A stretch of 64,000 nucleotides of DNA from Cupriavidus pauculus (lineage in GTDB: Bacteria > Pseudomonadota > Gammaproteobacteria > Burkholderiales > Burkholderiaceae). The notes under the pieces are model-generated. The model was not told the DNA's origin and did no database searches. It saw nothing but the letters and a program-made list of their open reading frames with translations. Positions within the stretch are counted from its first letter, which is position 1. Each line of letters opens with the position of its first letter. A program made the position numbers and the translations under genes. Below are positions 48,937 through 57,389 of the stretch, one piece after another. The DNA lies in assembly GCF_003854935.1 (NCBI RefSeq), contig NZ_CP033970.1, positions 496,001 to 560,000 on the forward strand, written 5' to 3'.

Positions 48937-49680
48937 ATGACCACCCCTCTCACCAACAAGGTAGCTTTCGTCACCGGCGGCGCACGCGGCATTGGCGCGG
49001 CCATCGTCCGCCGGCTGGCCCGCGACGGCGCCGCCGTGGCCTTCACGTACCAGAGCTCGGGCGCCGCCGCGCAGGAACTGGTGGCCGCCATCGAGGCCGC
49101 CGGCGGCCGGGCCCGGGCCTATGCCGCCGACGCGGCCGACGCCGCCGCGCTGACCCGCGCCGTCAACGACGCCGCGATCGACTTCGGCCGCATCGACATC
49201 CTCGTCAACAACGCCGGCGTGCTGTACCTGGGCCCGGTGGACACCTTCGCGCTGGAAGACTTCGACAAGACCGTGGCCGTCAACGTGCGCGCCGTGTTCG
49301 TGGCCAGCAAGGCCGCGCTGTCCCACATGGGCGAAGGCGGCCGGATCATCAACGTCGGCAGCACCAATGCGGACCGCATGCCGTTCGCCGGGGGCGCGGC
49401 GTACGCGATGAGCAAGTCCGCGTTGAAGGGGCTGGTGCAGGGCATGGCGCGCGACCTGGGCCCGCGCGGCATCACGGTCAACAACGTGCAGCCGGGGCCG
49501 GTGAACACCGACATGAACCCGGAAAACTCCGATTTCGCCACGTCGCTGCACGGGCTGATGGCGCTGCCGCGCCACGCCCATCCGGACGAGATCGCCAGCA
49601 TGGTCGGCTACCTGGCCGGGCCGGAATCGAGCTTCGTCACCGGCGCCAGCCTCAATGTGGACGGGGGCTTCGCGGCGTAA
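48937..49680 (+). CDS. short-chain dehydrogenase/reductase
   Basis: 247 residues of the classical SDR family. The cofactor loop is TGGARGIG near 14-21, with NNAG at about 90-93 and the catalytic triad as Ser-Tyr-Lys in INVGSTNADRMP and YAMSKSALKGL. The C terminus GASLNVDGGF is also typical. The sequence is closest in style to 3-oxoacyl-ACP reductase-like or alcohol-oxidising SDRs often regulated by a divergent LysR, but substrate is unknown. AAGGAG lies six bases before the ATG, and a strong terminator follows at 49707, so it is monocistronic. Confidence 0.92.
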   Translation: MTTPLTNKVAFVTGGARGIGAAIVRRLARDGAAVAFTYQSSGAAAQELVAAIEAAGGRARAYAADAADAAALTRAVNDAAIDFGRIDILVNNAGVLYLGPVDTFALEDFDKTVAVNVRAVFVASKAALSHMGEGGRIINVGSTNADRMPFAGGAAYAMSKSALKGLVQGMARDLGPRGITVNNVQPGPVNTDMNPENSDFATSLHGLMALPRHAHPDEIASMVGYLAGPESSFVTGASLNVDGGFAA

Positions 49681-49706
49681 CGGCTGCCTGGCCTCCACGA
49701 CGCGCG

Positions 49707-49730
49707 ACGGGCGGACGATGGTCCGCCCGT
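49707..49730 (+). terminator. rho-independent terminator after the SDR gene
   Basis: ACGGGCGGAC / GTCCGCCCGT forms a perfect 10-bp stem with a GATG loop, followed by TGTCATTCTTGT. The tail is T-rich but not a pure T-run. It separates the SDR gene from the Fur-controlled receptor. Confidence 0.8.
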
Positions 49731-49776
49731 TGTCATTCTTGTATCTATTTGGAGACAAAGATCGCAAGCAAGGCGC

Positions 49777-49797
49777 AAATGCGAACAATTCCTATTT
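49777..49797 (+). promoter_or_regulatory. Fur box
   Basis: AAATGCGAACAATTCCTATTT is 21 bases long, so only its parts are given elsewhere: half-sites AATGCGAA and TTCCTATTT match the betaproteobacterial Fur consensus AATGCGAAT-ATTCTCATTT. It abuts a TATAAT -10 box at 49797-49802, so bound Fur-Fe would block RNA polymerase. It lies 72 bases before the receptor start. Confidence 0.75.
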
Positions 49798-49813
49798 ATA
49801 ATTCGGCGCTTTC

Positions 49814-49835
49814 GTCACCTCGGTGACGCCTTTTT
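49814..49835 (+). promoter_or_regulatory. 5' leader hairpin with T-run
   Basis: GTCAC-CTCG-GTGAC, with C-G and flanking GGCG/GCC pairing possible, is followed by GCCTTTTT ending at 49835. It would sit within the first 30 bases of the receptor mRNA if the TATAAT box is used. It could be a weak intrinsic terminator acting as an attenuator, or only an end-stabilising hairpin. Confidence 0.4.
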
Positions 49836-49868
49836 CGCCGCATCTTGCGGCCCCGCCGGAAATCCCCG

Positions 49869-51968
49869 ATGTCGCTTCGCTGTCTGCTCACGCCCACCGC
49901 CCTCGCCTGCCTGTCCCTGTTTGCCCTTGCCGCCCATGCCGATGACGACGGCAGCGTGCTGCCCACCGTCACGGTCAGCGCCGGGGCCAGTACCGGCGCC
50001 GACGTCGGCTTTGCCACGCGCCGGGCGGCCGGCGTGACGAAATCGAACGAATCGGCGGCGGACAGCGCGCAGTCCATCACCGTCATCACGCGCGACCTGA
50101 TGGACAGCCAGCAGTCGCAAACGCTGAGCGACGTGCTCTGGAACGCCGCCGGCGTCTCGGCCAACACCTACGGCCGGCGCGGCTGGGACGACTTCATCAT
50201 CCGCGGCCAGCGCGCGTCCGAATCGGTCTTTGCCGACGGGCTGCTGGTGGACAGCAACAACCGCGTGGCGCAGGAAGTGTTTGGCGCCGAGCGCGTGGAA
50301 GTGCTCAAGGGGCCGGCGTCGGTCCTGTTCGGCCAGGTGCAGCCGGGCGGGCTGGTCAACATCGTCACCAAGCGGCCCCGGCCCGAACTGTTCGGCGAAC
50401 TGGGCCTGACCGTCGGCAACTACGGCCTGCGGCAGGTGACCGCCGACGTCGGCACGCCGCTCAAGCCCGGCAGCAAGGCCGCGTTCCGGCTGACGGCACT
50501 GGCGATGGACAGCGACGATCCCACCGACCACGTCTGGTACCGCAACCGCTACGTCGCGCCGTCGCTGACGCTCGATTTTGGCGAGCGCACCGATTTCACG
50601 CTGCTGGTCAGCCACAACGAGCGCCACTACGTGCGCCAGCAGGGCCTGCCGGTCAACGGCACGCTGACGCCCAACGTCAACGGCGTGGTGCCCAGTTCGC
50701 GCTTCATCGGCGAGCCCGGCGCCCAGCCCTACGATGGCGAGCAGAACCGCGTGGGCTACGCGCTGACCCACCGCTTTGATTCGGGCTGGACGGTCAACCA
50801 GAACCTGCGCTACCAGACGTCGTCGCTGACGGGCACGTTCGTCACGGCCGGCACGATGGCCGTGAACAGCCAGACGCTGAACCGCAGCGCCACGCAGCAG
50901 GACTTCTCGGGCGATTCGTTCGGCGTGGACACCAACGTGCAGAAGACGTTCGCGTTCACCGGCCACCAGCACAGCCTGACCTTCGGCGTCGACTACCGGC
51001 ACACGAAGGAAGACCGGCTGCAGAAGACCTGTCGCGTGGCCGCGCTGAACGTCTACCGGCCCGTGTACGGCGCCGCCATCAACTGCCCGGCCAGCTTCAG
51101 CACCGACAGCACCGACACGCTCAACGCGCTGGGCCTGTACTTCCGCGACCAGATCCGCATTGCCGACCGCTGGACGGTCACGGCCGGCGTGCGCCACGAA
51201 ACCGCGCGCTCGGCCAGCACCAACCGGCTGGCCGGCACGCGCACCGACAACGACGACCACGCCGTCACCGGCAGCGCCGCCGTGATGTACGACCTGACGC
51301 ACTGGGCCCGCCCGTACGTCAGCTACGCCACGTCGTTCCTGCCGAACATCGGTACCGACGTGAACAACAGCACGTTCAAGCCCGAGAAGGGCCGCCAGGT
51401 GGAAGTGGGCGTGAAGTTCGACATGCCGGGCAAGACCGGCCTGCTGACGCTGGCGGCGTTCGACCTGACCCGCAAGAACGTGCTGGCGTCGGACCCGATC
51501 AACACCGGCTTCAGCGTGGCCGTGGGCGAGCAGCGCTCGCGCGGTTTCGAGGCCGAGCTGACGCAGGACCTGGGCAACAGCCTGAGCGTGACCGGCGCCT
51601 ACGCCTACATCGACAGCGAGGTGACCGAGGACACGGTGGCGGCCAACGTGGGCAAGCCGCTCAACGCGGTGCCGCGGCACAGCTTCTCACTGTGGACGCA
51701 GTACCGCTTCCGCGGCGCGCTGGCCGGCTGGTGGGCCGGCGTGGGCGCGCGCGGCGAAAGCGCCAAGCGCGGCTACAGCTTCAGCTACACCGTGCCGGGC
51801 TACGCGGTGGCGGACCTGGGCGTGGGCTACACGGCCAACCACTGGCGCGCCGCGCTCAACATCAAGAACGTGTTCGACAAGGCGTACTACGCGGGCGGCC
51901 TCAACAACAACGTGCTGCCGGTGGGCAACCCGCGCGTGGCGATGCTGAACGTCGTGGTCAACTACTGA
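49869..51968 (+). CDS. TonB-dependent siderophore receptor
   Basis: 699 residues from the ATG at 49869; a TTG at 49845 would add eight residues ahead of the signal peptide. The leader ends AAHA-DDD near residue 25, and VLPTVTVSAG holds a TonB-box-like segment. The plug shows SITVITRDLMDSQQSQTLSDVL, RGQRASESVFADGLLVD and VEVLKGPASVLFGQVQPGGLVN as family blocks. The barrel ends NVVVNY with a final aromatic residue. Its closest style is the FhuA/FpvA-like group for hydroxamate or mixed siderophores. It is controlled by the Fur box at 49777-49797. No synthesis or inner-membrane genes are beside it, so it probably takes up a foreign siderophore. Confidence 0.92.
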   Translation: MSLRCLLTPTALACLSLFALAAHADDDGSVLPTVTVSAGASTGADVGFATRRAAGVTKSNESAADSAQSITVITRDLMDSQQSQTLSDVLWNAAGVSANTYGRRGWDDFIIRGQRASESVFADGLLVDSNNRVAQEVFGAERVEVLKGPASVLFGQVQPGGLVNIVTKRPRPELFGELGLTVGNYGLRQVTADVGTPLKPGSKAAFRLTALAMDSDDPTDHVWYRNRYVAPSLTLDFGERTDFTLLVSHNERHYVRQQGLPVNGTLTPNVNGVVPSSRFIGEPGAQPYDGEQNRVGYALTHRFDSGWTVNQNLRYQTSSLTGTFVTAGTMAVNSQTLNRSATQQDFSGDSFGVDTNVQKTFAFTGHQHSLTFGVDYRHTKEDRLQKTCRVAALNVYRPVYGAAINCPASFSTDSTDTLNALGLYFRDQIRIADRWTVTAGVRHETARSASTNRLAGTRTDNDDHAVTGSAAVMYDLTHWARPYVSYATSFLPNIGTDVNNSTFKPEKGRQVEVGVKFDMPGKTGLLTLAAFDLTRKNVLASDPINTGFSVAVGEQRSRGFEAELTQDLGNSLSVTGAYAYIDSEVTEDTVAANVGKPLNAVPRHSFSLWTQYRFRGALAGWWAGVGARGESAKRGYSFSYTVPGYAVADLGVGYTANHWRAALNIKNVFDKAYYAGGLNNNVLPVGNPRVAMLNVVVNY

Positions 51969-52100
51969 TCGGCGGGGGCCTGCGCCGCCAGCTTCATCGG
52001 CTTCGCGCGGCGGCGCAAATTCGTCGCCAGGCTCTCTTCCTGCTTCCTGCCAATTAAGGGCCGCTGTTGACGACTCAACCTGAACAGGGCGTGGATTGAC

Positions 52101-52118
52101 ATCGGCCGATTGGCCGAT
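52101..52118. promoter_or_regulatory. inverted repeat upstream of a MarR gene
   Basis: ATCGGCC-GATT-GGCCGAT is a perfect 7-bp inverted repeat with a four-base spacer. A TTGACA word overlaps its left edge (52096-52101). A second possible promoter, TTGCGA (52142-52147) and GACAAT (52164-52169) with a 16-base spacer, follows. The repeat lies 103-120 bases before the MarR start and is a candidate MarR operator. Confidence 0.45.
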
Positions 52119-52220
52119 CCAAGGCGCGGGCCGGCACAAAGTTGCGAACAACAGGCGGTGTGAGACAATCGCAGCCGGTTTCCAGCCGGATTGCCGGCAT
52201 TCCTTTTTGGCGCCCCCTTC

Positions 52221-52742
52221 ATGTCCAGCACCACCCAGCAGTCCCCGGCCACGTCCGACATGCGCGACCCCTGGTCGGACCTCGACGAAGCCGGCACCGG
52301 CCTGACCGTCAACGATTTCCTCACCACGATGCTGAGCCAGCTTGTCACGGCGCTGCGCAACAGCGTGACCGAGCCCTATGCGTCGCAGTTCGACCTGACC
52401 GTGCCGGAATGGCGCATCCTGGCGCTGCTGGCCCATGGCGAGCCGATGTCGTTTGCCGAGCTGGTGCGGCAGTCCACGTCGGACAAGGCGCTGGTCAGCC
52501 GCACGCTGCGGCTGCTGGAAGACCGGGGACTGGTCACCCTGGAATCGGAAGGCGCCACGCCGCGCAAGCGCCTGGCCTGCAAGATCAGCGAAACGGGCGC
52601 CGCGCTGCACGCGCAGGTCATCCCGCTCGCGCGGCGCGGCCAGGCGTCGGTGATCCGCCTGCTGACGCCCGAGGAACGGCACGGGCTATACACGGGCCTG
52701 CGCAAGCTGCACGGCATCTGCACCGGCGCTGGCAAGCCCTGA
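52221..52742 (+). CDS. MarR family transcriptional regulator
   Basis: 173 residues, a MarR protein with an N-terminal extension of about 30. The core begins TVNDFLTTMLSQLVTALR; the winged helix reads LTVPEWRILALLAHGEPMSFAELVRQSTSDKALVSRTLRLLEDRGLV in family order, with the wing ATPRKRLACKIS. The usual wing sequence D-RD/RR is replaced by EGATPRKR. The ATG at 52221 is chosen over a TTG at 52191. No divergent target exists; the gene converges on the M20 peptidase gene with 10 bases between stops. Its regulon is unknown. Confidence 0.88.
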   Translation: MSSTTQQSPATSDMRDPWSDLDEAGTGLTVNDFLTTMLSQLVTALRNSVTEPYASQFDLTVPEWRILALLAHGEPMSFAELVRQSTSDKALVSRTLRLLEDRGLVTLESEGATPRKRLACKISETGAALHAQVIPLARRGQASVIRLLTPEERHGLYTGLRKLHGICTGAGKP

Positions 52743-52752
52743 GCTTGCACGC

Positions 52753-54327
52753 CTAGCGGAACGGCGTCTGCAGGATGCCCATCAGCGTGCGGATGCCGTC
52801 GCGGTAGTTGCCCAGCCGCATGTTCTCGTCAAAGCTGTGCTGGTTGTTGTCCGCGTTGACCAGCGGCACGATCACGAACGGCGACTTCAGCGCCTGCACG
52901 GCGGCGCCCGTGGGCACCGTGCCACCCATCATGCGGATCTGCACCGGCGCGCGGCCGTACGTGTCCTGCATCACGCCCTGCAGCCACTTGCTGACCGGCG
53001 CGTCCAGGTCGGTCCGCGCGGCGGAGCTGGACGCCGATACCTCGCCGGCCGTCAGCGACGCCAGCTTCGGATAGCGCGCCCGTTCCTCGGCCGTGGGCTC
53101 GCCGTTCACCAGGTGGTAGCCCTGCTTCTCGATGTGCTTGCGCAGCAGCGCCACCAGCGTCTCGGGCGGCGTCTCGGGCACCGTGCGCAGGTCGATATCG
53201 GCCACTGCCACTTCCGGGATGATCGTGCGCGCCTTCGGGCCGACGTCGCCGGCCGCAATGCCGCGCACGTTCAGGCTCGGGTACTGCATGGCTTCCTGGT
53301 AATTGGCGCCCACCTTCTCGGGGCTGGCAATGCCCAGCCGGCGCTTCAGCGCGGCCTCGTCGTCTGGCACGGCGGCCATGATCTGCCGGGCGCGCGCGTC
53401 GATCTTCACCGGCGTGTAGTAGCCGGGAATGGTCACGCGGCCGTTGTCGTCCTTCATCGACGCCAGCAGGCTCGCCATGCGCTGCACCGGGTTGGCCGAA
53501 TAGTTGCCGTAGTGGCCGCTGTGCAGCCCCTGCGACGCGCCGAACACCTTGAGCTGCACGAGCTGGATGCCGCGATTGCCGAACACCAGTGTGGGCTGGT
53601 TGCTCTGGTGCATCGGGCCGTCCAGGATCACCATGCCGTCGTTGCGCAGCAGCGCGAGGTTCTGGCCGATGACCTGCCCCAGCGACGGCGAGCCCTTTTC
53701 CTCCTCCGAATCGAGCAGCACCTTGATGTCGACGCCGGGCTCCACGCCGGCGGCCTTCAGCGCGTCCATCGCGGCCAGGAACATCACGATGGGACCCTTG
53801 TCGTCCGACGATGACCGCGCAAACAGCCGCCATTCCGGGTCCACCGGGCCCGCGTAGAGCTTGTCCAGCGGCAGCGCCTCCCACTTGCCGTCGGCCGTGC
53901 GGGCCTTCAGCGTGGCGTCCCACGGGCTCTTCTGCGCCCACTGCGACGGCGTGACCGACTGGCCGTCCAGGTGCATGTAGAACAGCACGGTCTTGCGGCC
54001 GGCAGCCGGGGCGCCCGGCGCCGCGTACTCGGCATAGACCATCGGCTTGTCGCCATTGGGCAGCGCGCGGGCCTGGAAGCCGCGCCGCGCGAACGCCTTG
54101 ACCAGCCAGTCCACGTTCTTCTGGATGTCGGCCGGCACGGTAGCGTCGTTGGGAATGGCGAGCAGTTCCACCCACTCCTTGTAGCTGGCCGCCGCAGCGC
54201 GGTCGGCCGACTGTTCCAGCTGGCCGCGATCCAGCGTGGCGGCCTGCGCCGTGCCGAGCGTGGCCAGCACGAAGGCGGCCATGGTCAACCGACGAATACG
54301 GGCGTGGGGAGCCGATGGGGCGTGCAT
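52753..54327 (-). CDS. exported M20 family metallopeptidase
   Basis: 524 residues. A signal peptide reaching about residue 29 (TMAAFVLATLGTAQA) directs export. The M20 dimetal residues are visible: His and Asp in VLFYMHLDGQSV, the bridging Asp in SSSDDKGPIVM, the catalytic Glu pair in LLDSEEEKGSPSL, an Asp in MVILDGPMHQSN, and the late His in NNQHSFDENMRLGN. The dimerisation insert contains GLHSGHYGN. The family cleaves small peptides or acyl-amino acids; the length fits the carnosinase/CPG2-like branch. GAGGAA precedes the ATG at 54327. It appears monocistronic and would act in the periplasm. Confidence 0.9.
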   Translation of the reverse strand: MHAPSAPHARIRRLTMAAFVLATLGTAQAATLDRGQLEQSADRAAAASYKEWVELLAIPNDATVPADIQKNVDWLVKAFARRGFQARALPNGDKPMVYAEYAAPGAPAAGRKTVLFYMHLDGQSVTPSQWAQKSPWDATLKARTADGKWEALPLDKLYAGPVDPEWRLFARSSSDDKGPIVMFLAAMDALKAAGVEPGVDIKVLLDSEEEKGSPSLGQVIGQNLALLRNDGMVILDGPMHQSNQPTLVFGNRGIQLVQLKVFGASQGLHSGHYGNYSANPVQRMASLLASMKDDNGRVTIPGYYTPVKIDARARQIMAAVPDDEAALKRRLGIASPEKVGANYQEAMQYPSLNVRGIAAGDVGPKARTIIPEVAVADIDLRTVPETPPETLVALLRKHIEKQGYHLVNGEPTAEERARYPKLASLTAGEVSASSSAARTDLDAPVSKWLQGVMQDTYGRAPVQIRMMGGTVPTGAAVQALKSPFVIVPLVNADNNQHSFDENMRLGNYRDGIRTLMGILQTPFR

Positions 54328-54574
54328 GTCTTCCTCTTCTGTCGTGGTAGGGCAACGCGCATTATGCGCCGCATCCGCAGCATGCAAGAAGCCCCGCCCG
54401 ATGCCCAGGTGGCGGCCGCCATGGGCCCTGGCGCGGCGAAATTTACAACGGTGCGCAACTTGGCGACCCGGAATGCGCGCGCCGCGGCCTGCAGCCCGCG
54501 CCAGCGCTGGCGCCGCGCGCTGGTACGAAACATGCGCTGGCACGAATCCACCCGCATCCTTCCTGGAGACGCCC

Positions 54575-54931
54575 ATGGACCCGAACGATCCGAACAACAT
54601 CAATCCGCCGACTTCCCAGCAGAAGCTGCAATCCGATACCCGGCAACTGGCGCAGGACCTGGACGACCTGCTGGCCCAGCTGCCCAACCTGACCGGCGAA
54701 GCCATCCAGGCGGCCAAGGAGAAATTCCTGTCCAAGGCCGCGCAAGGCTCTGACAAGCTCGCGTCGATCAAGGCGTCGGTCACCGACAGCATGTCGCGCG
54801 GCCAGGAATGCGTGACCGATTACACGCACAAGGAGCCGATGAAGGCGCTGGGCATGGCGCTGGGCGTCGGCGTGTTGCTGGGCGCGCTGCTCTGCCGGCC
54901 GACCCATCGTTCCAGCCGCTACGACGACTGA
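54575..54931 (+). CDS. DUF883/ElaB/YqjD family membrane-anchored protein
   Basis: 118 residues. The body is an amphipathic helix-rich region (KLQSDTRQLAQDLDDLLAQL, then EAIQAAKEKFLSKAAQG), and the C terminus has one membrane segment, LGMALGVGVLLGALL, followed by a short basic tail. That arrangement is the DUF883 family, whose E. coli members ElaB and YqjD are tail-anchored in the inner membrane and bind ribosomes in stationary phase. TGGAG lies before the ATG at 54575. It is alone between the divergent peptidase gene and a convergent LysR gene. Confidence 0.9.
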   Translation: MDPNDPNNINPPTSQQKLQSDTRQLAQDLDDLLAQLPNLTGEAIQAAKEKFLSKAAQGSDKLASIKASVTDSMSRGQECVTDYTHKEPMKALGMALGVGVLLGALLCRPTHRSSRYDD

Positions 54932-54980
54932 ACGTCTCCCCGCCCACCCGCCCGCCTGACGCCGCGCATCGCGTGAAGGG

Positions 54981-55922
54981 TCAGGCAGGCGGGCCGTCGC
55001 GGCGCGTCAGATCGCCAAGTGCCGTGCGGAGGATATCGGCCAGCCGTTCCACCTCCGGCGGCATCGTCGCGGCGGCGCGCACCATCGCCAGCGACATCGA
55101 GGGCAGCGCCGGCAGGTCCGACGCCTCGGGCGACAACGCGCGCACCCCGGCCGGCAGCCCGTAGCGCGAGCGCACGGTCAGCCCCAGCCCGGCGGCGGCC
55201 GCGGCCCACAATCCACCCAGGTTCGGACTCGAAAACGTGACCCGCCAGGGCCGACCCGCACGGTCCAGCGCCGCGGTGGCCGCCGCGTGGAACTGGCATG
55301 GCCGGTCGAAGGCCACCAGCGGCAGCGGATCGCCATCGGCCGGCTCCCAGCGCTCCGTCGCGGAACCGACCCAGCACATCGGCACGGCGTCCAGCCGCTC
55401 CACGTGCCGCGGGCCCAGCACATAGCCGTCGATCTCCGCCGCCATGGCCGGCTGCATGTCGGCCCACACCAGCGCCAGGTCGCAGCGGCCGGCATCGATC
55501 CGCGCCAGCAGGTCGGCATTGCGCGACACCACCGCCTCGATGCGTATCTTGGGATGCGCCCGCGCGAACCGGCCCAGCACCTCGGGCAGCAGCCCCTCGC
55601 CAAATTCCTCCTGCAGGCCGAGCCGGATGCCGCCCGACAGGTCCACGCCCCGCACGGCCGTCACGGCTTCGTCGTTCAGGTCGACCAGCCGGCGCGCGTA
55701 GCCGAGCATCGCCTCGCCGGCCGCCGTCAGCGCCAGGCCCCGGCCAGACTTGCGGAACAGCGGCGTGCCGGCCTGCTCTTCGAGCTTGCGGATCTGGGCG
55801 CTGATGGCGGAGGTGGAGCGGCCCACGCGATCCGCCGCGCGGGCAAAACTGCCCAGTTCCATGCCGGCCAGCAGACTGCGCAGCGCGGCCACATCGAGAT
55901 TGGTACGGGACACGGCAACCAT
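54981..55922 (-). CDS. LysR family transcriptional regulator
   Basis: 313 residues from the ATG at 55922. A GTG at 55913 with AGGA upstream is a close alternative. The helix-turn-helix reads LDVAALRSLLAGMELGSFARAADRVGRSTSAISAQIRKLEEQAGTPLFRKSG in family order. The effector domain carries IRLGLQEEFGEGLLPEVLGRFA and ends with residues typical of short LysR proteins. It faces the MFS gene at 56025 across a region with the inverted repeat CGGAA-N4-TTCCG, so it probably controls that transporter and itself. Confidence 0.9.
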   Translation of the reverse strand: MVAVSRTNLDVAALRSLLAGMELGSFARAADRVGRSTSAISAQIRKLEEQAGTPLFRKSGRGLALTAAGEAMLGYARRLVDLNDEAVTAVRGVDLSGGIRLGLQEEFGEGLLPEVLGRFARAHPKIRIEAVVSRNADLLARIDAGRCDLALVWADMQPAMAAEIDGYVLGPRHVERLDAVPMCWVGSATERWEPADGDPLPLVAFDRPCQFHAAATAALDRAGRPWRVTFSSPNLGGLWAAAAAGLGLTVRSRYGLPAGVRALSPEASDLPALPSMSLAMVRAAATMPPEVERLADILRTALGDLTRRDGPPA

Positions 55923-55943
55923 CCTGTTTTGTCGAACGATTAG

Positions 55944-55957
55944 CGGAATATTTTCCG
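55944..55957. promoter_or_regulatory. inverted repeat between LysR and MFS genes
   Basis: CGGAATATTTTCCG holds CGGAA and TTCCG arms around an AT core, 22 bases from the LysR start and 68 from the MFS start. It is an AT-rich patch in GC-rich DNA and fits a LysR binding site that serves both directions. Confidence 0.5.
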
Positions 55958-56024
55958 ATTTTCAGGATGGATTCTCGGTGACAGACTGGACCGCGTCAAA
56001 CCACTTCCGGATCACGTGTCACCC

Positions 56025-57296
56025 ATGTCCCCGCACACCTTGTGTCTGTCCGATGGCGGCCGATCGCTGGCGCCATCCCATCGCTGGAAGGTCCTGGGCG
56101 TCGGCGTGGCGGCCAACGCCAGCGTGCTGGCCGCCGTCAGCGGCCTGCCCACCACGGCCGTCTGGATGCGCAGCGGCTACCAGCTCGACACCGCCGAAGT
56201 CGGCCTGGCCGTGGGCGCCATCGGGCTCGGCACCGCCCTGTCCGAACTGCCGTGGGGCCTTGCCGCCGACCGCTGGGGCGACCGCCCCGTGCTGCTGGCC
56301 GGCCTGACGGCCACCTGCGCGGCGTTGCTGGGCATGGCGCTGTGGCTGGCGCCGGCCGCCGGACATCTTCCGCCACTGGCGTGGCTGGTCGTCGCCATGA
56401 CGGTGGTCGGGCTGGTCGGCGGTAGCGTCAATGGCGCCAGCGGCCGCGCCGTGATGCGCTGGTTCCGCGAGGGTGAGCGCGGCCTGGCGATGAGCATCCG
56501 CCAGACAGCCGTGCCGCTCGGCGGCGGCATCGGGGCGCTGACGTTGCCGTGGCTGGCATCGACCTACGGCTTTGCCTGGGCCTATGGCTGGGTGGCATTG
56601 CTGTGCGGCATCGCGGCCGGGCTGACATGGCACTGGCTGCACGAACCGCCGGACAGCCACGCCGGCGCCGCCGCCCCACCCACGCACGAGAATCCGCTAC
56701 GGCGCGCCGCGGTCTGGCGTCTCGTGCTCGGCATCGGCCTGCTCTGCGTGCCGCAGTTCGCGGTGCTGACGTTCGCGTCGATCTTCCTGCACGACTACGC
56801 CCACGCCGGGCTCGGCACCATCACCGCCACGCTGGTCGCGATCCAGGCCGGCGCGATGGCCGCCCGCATCTGGAGCGGCCGCTGGACCGACCGCCACGGC
56901 AACCGCCGCGCCTACCTGCGCGGCTGCACGCTGCTATCGGCCGCGGCCTTCCTGCTGCTGGCCGCCGGCGTGTACGCCAGCGCAGCCAGTCCCGCGCTGA
57001 TGGCCGCGCTGCCCGTGCTGCTGGCACTGGCCGGCATCGCCGTCTCGGCCTGGCACGGCGTGGGCTACACCGAACTGGCCGCCATGGCCGGTCCCGACCG
57101 CGCCGGCACCGCGCTCGGCATGGCCAACACCGCAGTCTTCCTCGGCTTCTTCCTGACTCCGCTCGCGCTGCCGCATTGGCTGGCGCTGACGTCATGGCCG
57201 GTGGTATGGGCCACCACGGGCGGACTGGCGCTGCTGGTCTGGCCGTTGTTTCGGGCGGGTGGGGTCGGTGAGGATTTGCTACGGGTGATGGCCTGA
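56025..57296 (+). CDS. MFS transporter, CynX/NimT-like
   Basis: 423 residues from the ATG at 56025; a GTG at 56016 is possible. Twelve hydrophobic segments are visible, with the helix 2-3 loop GLAADRWGDRPVLL and a second, cytoplasmic half loop SGRWTDRHGNRRAYL, both standard MFS signatures. The central sequence GASGRAVMRWFREGERGLAMSIRQTAVPLGG resembles permeases for cyanate, nitroimidazole or small aromatic acids. No enzyme gene accompanies it, so its substrate is unclear. A divergent LysR gene likely regulates it, and a strong bidirectional terminator follows. Confidence 0.87.
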   Translation: MSPHTLCLSDGGRSLAPSHRWKVLGVGVAANASVLAAVSGLPTTAVWMRSGYQLDTAEVGLAVGAIGLGTALSELPWGLAADRWGDRPVLLAGLTATCAALLGMALWLAPAAGHLPPLAWLVVAMTVVGLVGGSVNGASGRAVMRWFREGERGLAMSIRQTAVPLGGGIGALTLPWLASTYGFAWAYGWVALLCGIAAGLTWHWLHEPPDSHAGAAAPPTHENPLRRAAVWRLVLGIGLLCVPQFAVLTFASIFLHDYAHAGLGTITATLVAIQAGAMAARIWSGRWTDRHGNRRAYLRGCTLLSAAAFLLLAAGVYASAASPALMAALPVLLALAGIAVSAWHGVGYTELAAMAGPDRAGTALGMANTAVFLGFFLTPLALPHWLALTSWPVVWATTGGLALLVWPLFRAGGVGEDLLRVMA

Positions 57297-57344
57297 CCGC
57301 CGGCCTGGCGCCGGCGGCGTACTCCCCCTCGCGCCAGCCAACAA

Positions 57345-57374
57345 AAAAAGCCGGAGCACCCGCCCCGGCTTTTT
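57345..57374. terminator. bidirectional terminator between convergent genes
   Basis: AAAAAGCCGG (57345-57354) and CCGGCTTTTT (57365-57374) form a 10-bp stem that carries its own T-run on each strand. It sits midway between the MFS stop at 57296 and the RND pump stop at 57390 and can end both transcripts. Confidence 0.92.
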
Positions 57375-57389
57375 CCATCCCACCCCGGC

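Noticed and set aside
47899-49788. 629-codon frame suggesting a fused LysR protein
   Set aside because: The added N-terminal 320 residues are antisense to the SDR gene; the LysR domain begins cleanly at MEALNLLESF (48822).
51982-52016. Hairpin GCGCCGCC/GGCGGCGC after the second TonB receptor
   Set aside because: The loop is 19 bases and no T-run follows, so it is not called as a terminator.
54285-54557. 90-codon minus-strand ORF before the M20 peptidase
   Set aside because: No ribosome site, basic low-complexity sequence, and it would overlap the peptidase start region out of frame.
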